Origin: Paraburkholderia sp. HP33-1
GTDB taxonomy: Bacteria; Pseudomonadota; Gammaproteobacteria; Burkholderiales; Burkholderiaceae
Assembly: GCF_021390595.1 (NCBI RefSeq)
Contig: NZ_JAJEJR010000001.1
Location: forward strand, 2,666,001 to 2,730,000
DNA: 64,000 nucleotides
Direction of reading: 5' to 3'
This document shows positions 27,997 through 40,032 of the stretch, piece by piece. The stretch's first letter is position 1. Every line of letters starts with the position of its first letter. The translations under genes and the position numbers were made by a program. The notes under the pieces were generated by a model. It searched no databases. It worked only from the letters and a program-made list of their open reading frames with translations, and was not told the DNA's origin.

Positions 27997-28443
27997 ATGA
28001 AACTCGAACTGAAGATTCTCGATGAGCGCATGCGCGAACAGCTCCCCGCCTACGCAACGACCGGCAGCGCCGGGCTCGATCTGCGCGCCTGCCTCGACGA
28101 ACCGCTGACGCTGAAACCCGGCGAAACCGTGCTGGTGCCGACCGGACTCGCGATCCACGTCGGCGACCCGGGTTATGCGGCGCTGATTCTGCCGCGCTCG
28201 GGTCTGGGCCACAAGCATGGGATCGTGCTCGGCAATCTGGTCGGCCTGATCGATTCCGATTACCAGGGTCAACTGATGATTTCGACGTGGAATCGCGGTG
28301 AAACGACGTTCGTGCTGAATCCGATGGAACGCCTCGCGCAGCTGGTGATCCTGCCGGTCGTGCAGGCGGAGTTCAAAATCGTCGATGACTTCGAGGAAAG
28401 CGTACGCGGCGCGGGCGGGTTTGGTAGCACCGGCAAGCATTGA
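27997..28443 (+). CDS. dut: dUTP diphosphatase
   Basis: The 148-residue trimeric enzyme hydrolyses dUTP to dUMP, keeping uracil out of DNA. All five motifs are visible: [10 protein letters not shown] (near 23-32), [12 protein letters not shown] (near 64-75), [15 protein letters not shown] (near 78-92), ERLAQLVI and the C-terminal [12 protein letters not shown]. The ribosome-binding site is weak. The stop is followed by a strong terminator shared with the convergent clpA. Confidence 0.97.
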   Translation: MKLELKILDERMREQLPAYATTGSAGLDLRACLDEPLTLKPGETVLVPTGLAIHVGDPGYAALILPRSGLGHKHGIVLGNLVGLIDSDYQGQLMISTWNRGETTFVLNPMERLAQLVILPVVQAEFKIVDDFEESVRGAGGFGSTGKH

Positions 28444-28504
28444 TCGATTGCTGTGACGCGGCGGCCGCGCTTTTCAGTGCACGCCGCCAGCGGAAATCCG
28501 AAGC

Positions 28505-28546
28505 GAAAAAAAACGGCGCGGGATAAAACCCGCGCCGTTCTGCTTT
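28505..28546 (-). terminator. Terminator between dut and clpA
   Basis: AACGGCGCGGG (28512-28522) and CCCGCGCCGTT (28529-28539) form a perfect 11-pair stem. The minus strand continues into eight T residues (end of clpS-clpA); the plus side has TCTGCTTTT and may serve dut. Confidence 0.92.
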
Positions 28547-28587
28547 TCGAGTTTGGCCGGCTCAACGCAACGCCGGCCTGACTGATA

Positions 28588-30881
<2,294 letters not shown>

Positions 30882-30885
<4 letters not shown>

Positions 30886-31196
30886 GCTTCCTCCATCACA
30901 CACTGCAGCGGATGCCCGGCCTGCCGTGCGTGGGTAACGACTTGCTCGACTTTGGTCGACGCGATGTCCCGCGTATAGACCCCACAAACTCCCCTGCCCT
31001 CGCGATGCACCTTCAACATGACCTGCGTTGCGGTTTCACGATCCTTATTGAAATATTCCTGCACGATCATCACGACAAATTCCATCGGCGTGAAGTCGTC
31101 ATTCAGCAGCACCACCTTGTACATGGACGGCGGCTTGAGTTTCTGCTCCTGCCGCTCCAGTACGGTGCCGTCCTGCTTGTCCGGGATAATCGCCAT
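30882..31196 (-). CDS. clpS: ClpS, adaptor of ClpAP (N-end rule)
   Basis: The 104-residue adaptor delivers N-degron proteins to ClpA. An unstructured N-terminal extension (1-24) precedes the fold. [15 protein letters not shown] near 28-42 contains the conserved Asn-Asp-Asp that binds the substrate alpha-amino group, and [16 protein letters not shown] near 64-79 is typical. It leads the clpS-clpA unit and is coupled to clpA by a four-base overlap. Confidence 0.96.
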
Positions 31197-31587
31197 ACAC
31201 CCATTCTAAACAACTAGGACAGGCCCGCAATCCTGTCAAAACCCGGCCGCCCGGCCGATGAGCCCGTTCGCTGCCGCCCGGCCGATCACGAGGTTGTCAT
31301 GATTGGCCTGGCATGCGCGTTTTCGACGGGCCGATTGCGGTGCCGGCCCCCATCCTGTCATGCGCGGTGCATGCTGCACCGCGGTCGGATCGAGTATCGC
31401 ACAACCTGCCGGTACTGGCTGGGAACGCTCGCCGCGCTGGGCGTCGGCGCCACGGGCACAGTCAGCATGTGCGTCGATTATGCGACTTTTCAAGCCATGC
31501 CGCTTGCGCCACCGCACATAACGGAAGCGGGAAAAACCCTGGAAAGCGGCTGGTTTGCAACGCGACAACGACGTCTCAAAAATGTTC
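31197..31587. other. Gap between clpS and the csp promoter
   Basis: About 390 bases lie between the divergent clpS and cold-shock genes. A 115-codon plus-strand frame opens here (31299-31646), but it lacks a ribosome-binding site, has uneven composition and runs into the csp leader, so I do not call it. The clpS promoter must lie here; no confident boxes were found. Confidence 0.35.
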
Positions 31588-31616
31588 TTGACACTCGAAT
31601 AAAGAGCCCCAACAAT
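31588..31616 (+). promoter_or_regulatory. Promoter of the cold-shock gene
   Basis: A perfect TTGACA (31588-31593) is followed 17 bases later by AACAAT (31611-31616). Transcription would start near 31623 and leave a leader of about 130 bases, the long 5' region expected for cspA-type genes. Confidence 0.6.
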
Positions 31617-31754
31617 CAAGCTGGCACTTTTTTCACTAAGCCATAATTTCGAAAAAATGCCGAAGGTGAGCTTGTGAGGAGGGAGCGACTGCCTCGTGTG
31701 GTCGTGGCTTTTCGAGGGCTCGTGGTAGTGACATGAGTTACAGGGGAAGTTGGA

Positions 31755-31961
31755 ATGGCAACTGGTACGGTCAAATGGTTTAACGACGCGAAGGGTTTCG
31801 GATTCATCACGCCTGACGAGGGTGGCGAGGATCTGTTTGCACACTTCTCGGCCATCCAGATGAATGGCTTCAAGACGCTGAAGGAAGGCCAGAAGGTCAC
31901 CTTCGAGGTTGTGCAAGGCCCCAAAGGCAAACAGGCATCGAACATTCAGGCACCAGCCTGA
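31755..31961 (+). CDS. Cold-shock protein (CspA family)
   Basis: The 68-residue single OB-fold protein carries both RNA-binding motifs, KGFGFITP (RNP1, about 13-20) and DLFAHFSAI (RNP2, about 27-35). It binds single-stranded RNA or DNA and melts mRNA structure. CAGGGGAAG lies before the ATG. The long leader suggests temperature-dependent structure controlling translation. Adjacency to clpS-clpA is common in proteobacteria. Which Csp paralogue it is cannot be said. Confidence 0.95.
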   Translation: MATGTVKWFNDAKGFGFITPDEGGEDLFAHFSAIQMNGFKTLKEGQKVTFEVVQGPKGKQASNIQAPA

Positions 31962-31984
31962 GGCGTTCGTTACCTGCCCTTTTT

Positions 31985-32016
31985 GAAACCCGGCTTCGCG
32001 CCGGGTTTCTTTTTTG
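31985..32016 (+). terminator. Terminator of the cold-shock gene
   Basis: GAAACCCGGC and GCCGGGTTTC (31985-32009) form a ten-pair stem followed by TTTTTTT. Confidence 0.92.
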
Positions 32017-32053
32017 CGGAGGCTTTCCGGCCGGAAAGCCGCGCGAAAACTCA

Positions 32054-32097
32054 GGGTAAATAAATACCCCGGCCGCCTGCTGGCGCCGGGGTATTTA
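32054..32097 (-). terminator. Terminator of icd
   Basis: TAAATACCCCGG (32061-32072) and CCGGGGTATTTA (32086-32097) pair perfectly over 12 bases with a 13-base loop. The minus strand continues as TTTACCC. It lies 30 bases after the icd stop. Confidence 0.75.
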
Positions 32098-32126
32098 TGC
32101 AAAACGAATAATCCCGGCGCAATCGA

Positions 32127-33383
32127 TTACATATTTTCGATCATCACTTGCCCAAACGCTGAGCATGACACCTGGGTTGCGCCTTCCATTAGGCGGGCAA
32201 AATCATAAGTGACGCGCTTTTGCAGGATCGACTTTTCCATCGAACTGATAATCAGATCCGCCGCTTCGAACCAGCCCAGATGGCGCAACATCATTTCCGC
32301 CGAGAGGATTTCCGAGCCCGGATTCACGTAGTCCTTGCCCGCATATTTCGGCGCCGTGCCGTGTGTCGCCTCGAACATCGCGACCGAATCCGACAGATTC
32401 GCGCCCGGCGCGATGCCGATGCCGCCCACCTGCGCGGCGAGCGCGTCCGAAATGTAGTCGCCGTTCAGGTTCAGCGTGGCGATCACATCGTATTCGGCCG
32501 GGCGCAGCAGGATCTGTTGCAGGAACGCGTCGGCGATCACGTCCTTCACGACGACGTCGCCGCCAGTCTTCGGATTCCTGACTTTCATCCACGGACCGCC
32601 GTCGATCAACTGCGCGTCGAACTCCTTCTGCGCGAGCGCGTAACCGTAGTCGCGGAACGCGCCTTCGGTGTACTTCATGATGTTGCCCTTGTGCACCAGC
32701 GTAACCGAGCGGCGTTCGTTATCGATCGCATACTGGATCGCCTTGCGCACGAGACGCTCGGTACCTTCGCGCGACACCGGCTTGATGCCGATGCCCGACG
32801 AATCCGGAAAGCGGATCTTCTTTACGCCCATTTCTTCGCGCAGGAACCTGATGACCTTCTTCGCCTGCTCGGATTCGGCCGGCCATTCGATGCCCGCGTA
32901 GATGTCTTCCGAGTTCTCACGGAAGATCACCATGTCGATCTTCTCGGGCTCGCGCACCGGCGAGGGCACGCCCTTGAAATACCGCACCGGGCGCAGACAC
33001 ACATAGAGGTCCAGCTCCTGGCGCAACGCGACGTTCAACGAGCGGATGCCGCCGCCGACCGGCGTGGTGAGCGGCCCCTTGATCGACACGATGTATTCCT
33101 TGACCGCCTGCAGCGTTTCGTCCGGCAGCCACACGTCGGGGCCGTACACCCTGGTCGCCTTCTCGCCCGCGTAGATTTCCATCCAGTGGATTTTCTTCTT
33201 GCCGCCGTACGCCTTTGCAACCGCCGCATCCACGACCTTGAGCATGACCGGCGTGATGTCCAGACCGGTGCCGTCGCCTTCGATATACGGGATGATCGGC
33301 TCGTCGGAAACGTTGAGCGAGAAGTCAGCGTTGACGGTGATCTTCTCGCCACCGGTCGGAACCTTGATGTGCTGATACGGCAT
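32127..33383 (-). CDS. icd: Isocitrate dehydrogenase (NADP+)
   Basis: The 418-residue TCA-cycle enzyme decarboxylates isocitrate to 2-oxoglutarate and makes [21 protein letters not shown] contains the serine that E. coli IcdA uses as phosphorylation switch, [13 protein letters not shown] and [17 protein letters not shown] are catalytic regions, and [16 protein letters not shown] marks the NADP-specific homodimeric type. The ATG at 33383 (MPYQHIKVP) has TGGAGTCCG upstream; the longer frame to 33452 lacks one. It is transcribed alone and is divergent from the pseudouridine synthase. Confidence 0.96.
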   Translation of the reverse strand: MPYQHIKVPTGGEKITVNADFSLNVSDEPIIPYIEGDGTGLDITPVMLKVVDAAVAKAYGGKKKIHWMEIYAGEKATRVYGPDVWLPDETLQAVKEYIVSIKGPLTTPVGGGIRSLNVALRQELDLYVCLRPVRYFKGVPSPVREPEKIDMVIFRENSEDIYAGIEWPAESEQAKKVIRFLREEMGVKKIRFPDSSGIGIKPVSREGTERLVRKAIQYAIDNERRSVTLVHKGNIMKYTEGAFRDYGYALAQKEFDAQLIDGGPWMKVRNPKTGGDVVVKDVIADAFLQQILLRPAEYDVIATLNLNGDYISDALAAQVGGIGIAPGANLSDSVAMFEATHGTAPKYAGKDYVNPGSEILSAEMMLRHLGWFEAADLIISSMEKSILQKRVTYDFARLMEGATQVSCSAFGQVMIENM

Positions 33384-33646
33384 GATCGGACTCCAGTGAA
33401 AGCTGTGCAAAAGCTGATGAGAGACTGCGCAAACGACGCCCTCGCCGCGCAATGCCGAACGTCCGCGAGCGGCCTGGCCGCTATTCTAGCCCACCCCTCG
33501 CGCGCGACTCGGCCGCCCCCGGCTCCGGGTTTTCCAACACGGCCGGCGGCTCCGGCGTGCCGCAGTCCTCTATAAGATACGGGAATTGGCATCCCGATTT
33601 ATGCATTATGATCGCGCCGTCTCTCGCCCTGCCGTATCGCTCCCCT

Positions 33647-34216
33647 ATGCGCCTTCTCGCCCTCAACAAGCCGTTCGGCACCATCTGTCAATTTTCGCCG
33701 CACGAGACGCGAGCGTCACTTGCCGACTGGGTCAAGGTGCCCGGCGTCTATCCGGCCGGCCGGCTCGACTCCGATAGCGAAGGACTGCTGCTGCTCACTG
33801 ATGACGGCGCCTTGCAGGCGCGCATCGCCGAGCCGCGTCACAAGCTCGTCAAACGCTACTGGGCGCAAGTCGAGGGCGCGGTCGACGACGCCGCGTTGAA
33901 AAAGCTCGCGCGCGGCGTCGATCTCGGCGACTACGTGACGCGCCCATGCCAGGCGAGCTACGTCGAACCGGACAGCTCGCTGTGGGCGCGCACACCGCCG
34001 ATCCGCTATCGCGCAGCGATCCCGACGACGTGGATCGAGCTGTCGATCACCGAAGGCAAGAACCGTCAGGTGCGTCGCATGACGGCCGCGGTCGGTTTTC
34101 CGACGCTGCGCCTCGTGCGCGTCGGCATCGGGGCGCTTGACATTTTTTCACTCGGACTGCAACCCGGAGAGTGCATCGAGTTGCGAGCGAACGCGCCATG
34201 GGATGGCATCGAGTGA
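33647..34216 (+). CDS. rluE: 23S rRNA pseudouridine synthase, RluE/RsuA family
   Basis: The 189-residue protein has the RsuA-family catalytic domain without the S4 domain, as in RluE, which modifies U2457 of 23S rRNA. LLALNKPFG opens the fold, GRLDSDSEGLLLLTDDG contains the catalytic Asp, and EGKNRQVRRMTAAVGFPTLRLVRVGIG is the C-terminal motif. The ATG at 33647 matches the family start; an in-frame ATG at 33608 would add 13 residues and neither has a clear ribosome-binding site. A TATAAGAT box near 33571 may be its -10. RluE is the best match by length, but RluB/RsuA relatives cannot be excluded. Confidence 0.87.
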   Translation: MRLLALNKPFGTICQFSPHETRASLADWVKVPGVYPAGRLDSDSEGLLLLTDDGALQARIAEPRHKLVKRYWAQVEGAVDDAALKKLARGVDLGDYVTRPCQASYVEPDSSLWARTPPIRYRAAIPTTWIELSITEGKNRQVRRMTAAVGFPTLRLVRVGIGALDIFSLGLQPGECIELRANAPWDGIE

Positions 34217-34711
34217 ACACTATTTGACGATCGTTTGTCTTGGTCACAGCATCGCTTGCCCACCTCATGTACGCGCGACTAAGGCTTCACGTGATCACTC
34301 CACGCACGTTTCACGGTTGTGACAATCAACGCTAACTCGTTGTAGCGTCAAGCAAAATAATGCGTGAAACATGGACCCGAAAGGCGTGAAACATATTGGC
34401 TCGCGCGAGCCTCTGCGATGCGGTTTCGTCGCAGTTCATGGCGCGAAAAATTTCCGCGCAATTCGCGTCAACCGCCGTACAACTCCACGCGTTATTCGAC
34501 GCAGATGCCGCCGAAGCTATCCGGCATTCAGCCTTAAAGACCTTTGCATACGCCGTTTTGCGCGGCGAGTACGAAAGTCCGAACGCTAGCAGACGCGTCG
34601 AAAATTTTGTTCGATGCGGCTGTCAACCGAAAGGTGGATGGCGCGTTTACCGACATGACTCTACACAAGCCGGGTCATTTGGTTAATTAACTCAAGCTGA
34701 GGATTCACAAA
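34217..34711. other. 495-base gap with paired direct repeats
   Basis: No convincing gene lies here; a 96-codon frame (34396-34686) has no ribosome-binding site and looks accidental. GCGTGAAACAT occurs twice, at 34362-34372 and 34384-34394, exactly 22 bases apart. The inverted copy GTTTCACG stands at 34308-34315. The last 60 bases are AT-richer and end in GCTGAGGATTCACAAA before the small secreted protein. Confidence 0.4.
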
Positions 34712-34900
34712 ATGAACAAACTGATCGCCGCTCTGGTCGCTGGCCTCTTCGCAACGGCAGCATTCGCACAAGCTTCGGCACCGGAAGCAGCTTCGGCAGC
34801 TCCGGCAGCAGCAGCAAAGAAGACCACCAAGCACGCTGCTCACAAGAAGTCGCACAAGAAGGCAGCAGCTGCTGCTGCAGCTTCGGCAGCTTCGGAGTAA
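34712..34900 (+). CDS. Small secreted Ala/Lys/His-rich protein
   Basis: This 62-residue protein starts with a clear Sec signal peptide, MNKLIAALVAGLFATAAFA, with cleavage expected after residue 19. The mature part of about 43 residues is almost only Ala, Lys, His, Ser and Thr, with KKTTKHAAHKKSHKK at 36-50. The composition recalls acid-shock protein Asr and histone-H1-like tails, but I can claim no homology. A cationic periplasmic or secreted polypeptide is the safest description. GAGGATT precedes the ATG and a strong terminator follows, so it is a single-gene unit, perhaps highly expressed. Confidence 0.75.
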   Translation: MNKLIAALVAGLFATAAFAQASAPEAASAAPAAAAKKTTKHAAHKKSHKKAAAAAAASAASE

Positions 34901-34956
34901 GTTGCTTGTAAGAACGCAGTCAAGAACTAGCTTCATTGCCGTTCTTACGGCGTTGT

Positions 34957-34995
34957 AAGGCAGATCACCGCAAGGCGATCTGCCTTTTTGTTTTT
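34957..34995 (+). terminator. Terminator of the small secreted protein gene
   Basis: AGGCAGATC (34958-34966) and GATCTGCCT (34977-34985) pair over nine bases and are followed by TTTTGTTTTT. Confidence 0.9.
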
Positions 34996-35044
34996 GACGC
35001 GCTCGCGTAACATGCGCGAGTTCATTTCAGCAAGGAGTCTTGCC

Positions 35045-35560
35045 GTGCGATTTTCCATGCGCTCGTTGATGGCGCGCCTCGCCGTTGCCGTTGCACTGCC
35101 GCTCGCGGCGCTCTCGTTCGCCGCCACGACCGCCCCCGCCCAGGCGCAGCAGATGCCGCCGGGCGCCAAGCAGCCGGGCGATTTTCCGCGCGTCAGACTG
35201 ACCGCGGGCATGTTCGTGATCGACGCGGCCGTCGCCGCCAACGACGCGGACCGCGAGCAGGGCTTGATGTATCGCACGAAGCTCGCGCCGAACGAAGGCA
35301 TGCTGTTCGTGTTCAACGAGAACGCCGGCCACTGCTTCTGGATGAAGAACACGCTGATCCCGCTGTCGATCGCGTTCATGCGCGCCGACGGCACGATCAC
35401 CGACATCGACGAGATGCAGGCCGAGACCACCAACAACCACTGCCCGACGCACAACGGCGTGTTCGCGCTGGAAATGCCCAAGGGCTGGTTCTCGTCGAAG
35501 GGCATCAAGCCGGGGATGCAGATTCAGGGCTTGCCGCCGGTGCCGGGTATCACGCAGTAA
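35045..35560 (+). CDS. Secreted DUF192 protein
   Basis: The 171-residue protein has a Sec signal peptide (basic start, hydrophobic core about 12-28, AQA cleavage near 36) and one DUF192 domain with REQGLMYRTKLAPNEGMLFVF and HCFWMKNTLIPLSIAFM. DUF192 proteins are small beta-barrel-like envelope proteins of unknown role. The start is taken as GTG at 35045 because AAGGAG lies seven bases before it; an ATG at 35057 is possible and would leave a shorter signal. It stands alone between two terminators. Confidence 0.85.
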   Translation: MRFSMRSLMARLAVAVALPLAALSFAATTAPAQAQQMPPGAKQPGDFPRVRLTAGMFVIDAAVAANDADREQGLMYRTKLAPNEGMLFVFNENAGHCFWMKNTLIPLSIAFMRADGTITDIDEMQAETTNNHCPTHNGVFALEMPKGWFSSKGIKPGMQIQGLPPVPGITQ

Positions 35561-35625
35561 AGTCCCCCGCCGCCGGGCTGCGCGGCCACCTGAGCGGTCC
35601 GCCCGCCCCGCCGCGCTGTATCGCA

Positions 35626-35663
35626 AAAAGCCGGCGCCTCAGCCCGAGGCGCCGGCTTTTTTT
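35626..35663 (+). terminator. Terminator of the DUF192 gene
   Basis: AAAAGCCGGCGCCTC (35626-35640) and GAGGCGCCGGCTTTT (35646-35660) form a perfect 15-pair stem with a five-base loop and a T run. Confidence 0.93.
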
Positions 35664-35833
35664 CGCCCGCGCAGCCCCGCGCGGCCAGCCTTCGCGCCGG
35701 CTGGCAGGATTCATGCAAAAGACCCATCGACGCGCTATTCTTGTATTCTCGACAAAGCAGCACCCAGACTCCCCGGGCGGCTCACGCGGTCGCCCGGCAT
35801 GCGTTTCAGGCGCGCCATTACAAGGAGATTAAC

Positions 35834-37942
<2,109 letters not shown>

Positions 37943-37975
37943 CGCTGACGCGGCGGCATTGAGTGCGACAAGCCG

Positions 37976-38005
37976 AAGCCCGCTCCCCGTGAGCGGGCTT
38001 TTTTT
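37976..38005 (+). terminator. Terminator of fusA
   Basis: AAGCCCGCTC (37976-37985) and GAGCGGGCTT (37991-38000) form a ten-pair stem followed by TTTTT. Confidence 0.92.
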
Positions 38006-38145
38006 CGCGGCGCCGTTTGCGTCCTCATGGCACGCAGCCGTTTTTTGAACGTGCCAGAATGTCGATCATCCATATGGCACGACCCTCAATCGTAAGACCG
38101 AAGCGTACGACTCGAACGCGGCACGCAAGCCGAGGAGGAGACACG

Positions 38146-38673
38146 ATGAGCCAGGATCACGAACATCCGCATTACCGGGCCGAGCACGAGGCCGCGGGGC
38201 CCGGCGCACAGGTCGACTGGCGTGAGCACGGCGTGAAGGTCATCCGCGGCGATCAGCTCGACACCAACACCGCGCAGACGCCGGGCATGAACCGCGCGAC
38301 CGCGATCAACGCGGCGCGCGTCGGCGCGCAGAAGATCTGGGCCGGCACCGTGACGATCCATCCGAATGCGAAGACCGGCGCGCATCATCATGGCGCGCTC
38401 GAAAGCGTGATCTATGTAGTACGCGGCCAGGCGCGCATGCGCTGGGGCGAGCATCTGGAATTTACCGCCGAGGCCGGTCCCGGCGACTTCATCTTCGTGC
38501 CGCCCTATGTGCCGCATCAGGAGATCAACGCGAGCACCGACGAGCCGCTCGAATGCGTGCTCGTGCGCAGCGACAACGAAACGGTCGTCGTCAATCTGAA
38601 CATCGACGCGGTCGAGCAGCCGGAAACGGTCTACTGGGTCGATCCGATCCACAAGCATCCGCACGATCATTAA
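38146..38673 (+). CDS. Cupin domain protein
   Basis: The 175-residue single-domain cupin has motif 1 with metal-type histidines in TGAHHHGALESVIYVVRGQARMRWG (about 81-105) and motif 2 in PGDFIFVPPYVPHQEIN (about 114-130). It has a histidine-rich N-terminus and C-terminus (DHEHPHYRAEHE, HKHPHDH). Substrate is unknown. GAGGAGGAGACACG gives a strong start at 38146. It is 26 bases before the nickel/cobalt permease gene. The two may be cotranscribed, and the histidine-rich ends would suit metal binding, but that is inference. Confidence 0.82.
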   Translation: MSQDHEHPHYRAEHEAAGPGAQVDWREHGVKVIRGDQLDTNTAQTPGMNRATAINAARVGAQKIWAGTVTIHPNAKTGAHHHGALESVIYVVRGQARMRWGEHLEFTAEAGPGDFIFVPPYVPHQEINASTDEPLECVLVRSDNETVVVNLNIDAVEQPETVYWVDPIHKHPHDH

Positions 38674-38699
38674 CCTGCCCATTGATCCGCTCGCGCCAC

Positions 38700-39743
38700 A
38701 TGACGCCTACCGCCTCGCTGCGCCCTCGCCTCGTCGCGCTCTACGCGATGCTGATCGCCGCCAACCTCGGCGCATGGCTGTGGGCGCTGATCGCGTTTCG
38801 CCACTATCCGCTGCTGCTCGGCACCGCGCTGCTCGCGTATGGCTTCGGTCTGCGTCATGCGGTCGACGCCGACCACATCGCGGCGATCGACGCCGTCACG
38901 CGCAAGCTGATGCAAACCGGCAAGCGACCGGTCGGCATCGGGCTCGCGTTTTCGCTCGGCCATTCGACGATCGTGATCGCGGCGACGCTCGGCATCGCAT
39001 GGACCACGCATTCGTTGCATGGGCGCTTCGAGAGCATCAAGGAAGTCGGCGGCATGCTCGGCACGCTGGTCTCGGCGACGTTCCTGCTGGTGCTCGCGGC
39101 GGTCAATCTCGTGATCCTGCGCGACGTGTGGCGACGCTACCGGCATGCGCAACATGACGGCGCGGCGAGCACAGCGTCAGCCGCTTCGCTCGCCCCCGTC
39201 GGGCTGCTGTCGCGCGCGTTGCGGCCGTTGTTCCGGCTGGTCACGAAAAGCTGGCACATGTACCCGGTCGGCGTGCTGTTCGGGCTCGGCTTCGACACCG
39301 CGACCGAGATCGGCCTGCTCGCGATCGCCGCGTCGCAGGCGAGCACCGGCCTGCCGCTCTATTCGATCCTCGTGTTCCCGGCGCTCTTCACGGCAGGCAT
39401 GACGCTCGTCGATTCGACCGACAACGTGTTGATGGTCCACGCGTACGGCTGGGCGATGGACGACCCGAAGCGAAAGCTGTACTACAACGCAAGCATCACG
39501 TTCGTGTCCGCGCTCGTCGCGATCGTGATTGGCGGCGTCGAGGCACTGGGGCTGCTGTCGGATCGCCTCGGCTGGAGCGGCGGGGTCTGGGATGCGCTCA
39601 CCGGCATCAACGATCATTTCGGCGCGCTCGGCTACGGGATCGTCGCGGCGTTCATGGCATGCTGGATCGGCTCGGTGCTGTTTCATCGCTGGAGACGGCC
39701 GGACGCGGCGGCAAGCGCGGTGACACGCGGGCCGACAAGATAA
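38700..39743 (+). CDS. Nickel/cobalt permease, NiCoT family
   Basis: The 347-residue inner-membrane protein has about eight hydrophobic helices and the NiCoT signature RHAVDADHIAAIDAVTRK with the HX4DH metal motif at 53-59. Further signatures are FSLGHSTIVI (about 82-91) and LGFDTATEIGLL (near 198-209). It imports Ni2+ and/or Co2+ with high affinity, using the proton gradient. A charged cytoplasmic loop lies between helices IV and V. It follows the cupin by 26 bases. Metal preference cannot be read from sequence, and no nickel enzyme or cobalamin gene is in this window. Confidence 0.92.
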   Translation: MTPTASLRPRLVALYAMLIAANLGAWLWALIAFRHYPLLLGTALLAYGFGLRHAVDADHIAAIDAVTRKLMQTGKRPVGIGLAFSLGHSTIVIAATLGIAWTTHSLHGRFESIKEVGGMLGTLVSATFLLVLAAVNLVILRDVWRRYRHAQHDGAASTASAASLAPVGLLSRALRPLFRLVTKSWHMYPVGVLFGLGFDTATEIGLLAIAASQASTGLPLYSILVFPALFTAGMTLVDSTDNVLMVHAYGWAMDDPKRKLYYNASITFVSALVAIVIGGVEALGLLSDRLGWSGGVWDALTGINDHFGALGYGIVAAFMACWIGSVLFHRWRRPDAAASAVTRGPTR

Positions 39744-40032
39744 GTCGCCGCGGTAAAACTCACTCAAGCCCGGCGACACGATCGGTAAGGATTCCGGCGC
39801 GATACCCCCGAACCGTCCGCAATGACGGCCACCTCTCGCGAGCACGTATTGGGCAACCGTTGTGACGACGACACACCGCGCGTCGTTTATCGGCCGATCG
39901 GCTAGCGCGCCGCGCCGCCGGCGCGCCAGAGCCGCGAGCAATCGCTTACACTGAGACCGCTTTTCCTCGCGCTGTCGCGCGGCCCGCGCGACGCTTCCGA
40001 ACCGACCACAGAACGGACTGGATACGCCATCG
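39744..40032. other. Gap before the ABC transporter operon
   Basis: About 290 GC-rich bases hold no gene. GTCGCCG and CGGCGAC form a seven-pair hairpin just after the NiCoT stop (about 39745-39776), with no T run. I found no NikR-like or other operator and no clear promoter. Confidence 0.35.

Noticed and set aside
31299..31646. 115-codon frame upstream of the cold-shock gene
   Set aside because: It has no ribosome-binding site and unusual composition, and it crosses the predicted csp promoter.
31236..32102. 288-codon minus-strand frame across the cold-shock gene
   Set aside because: It overlaps the certain csp gene and two hairpins and has no coding motif.
34308..34394. Repeated GTTTCACG/CGTGAAAC considered as CRISPR remnants
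   Set aside because: Only three short copies in mixed orientation, with no spacers of even length and no cas genes.
34396..34686. 96-codon frame in the gap before the small secreted protein
   Set aside because: It has no Shine-Dalgarno and starts inside the direct-repeat region. It could be revisited with conservation data.
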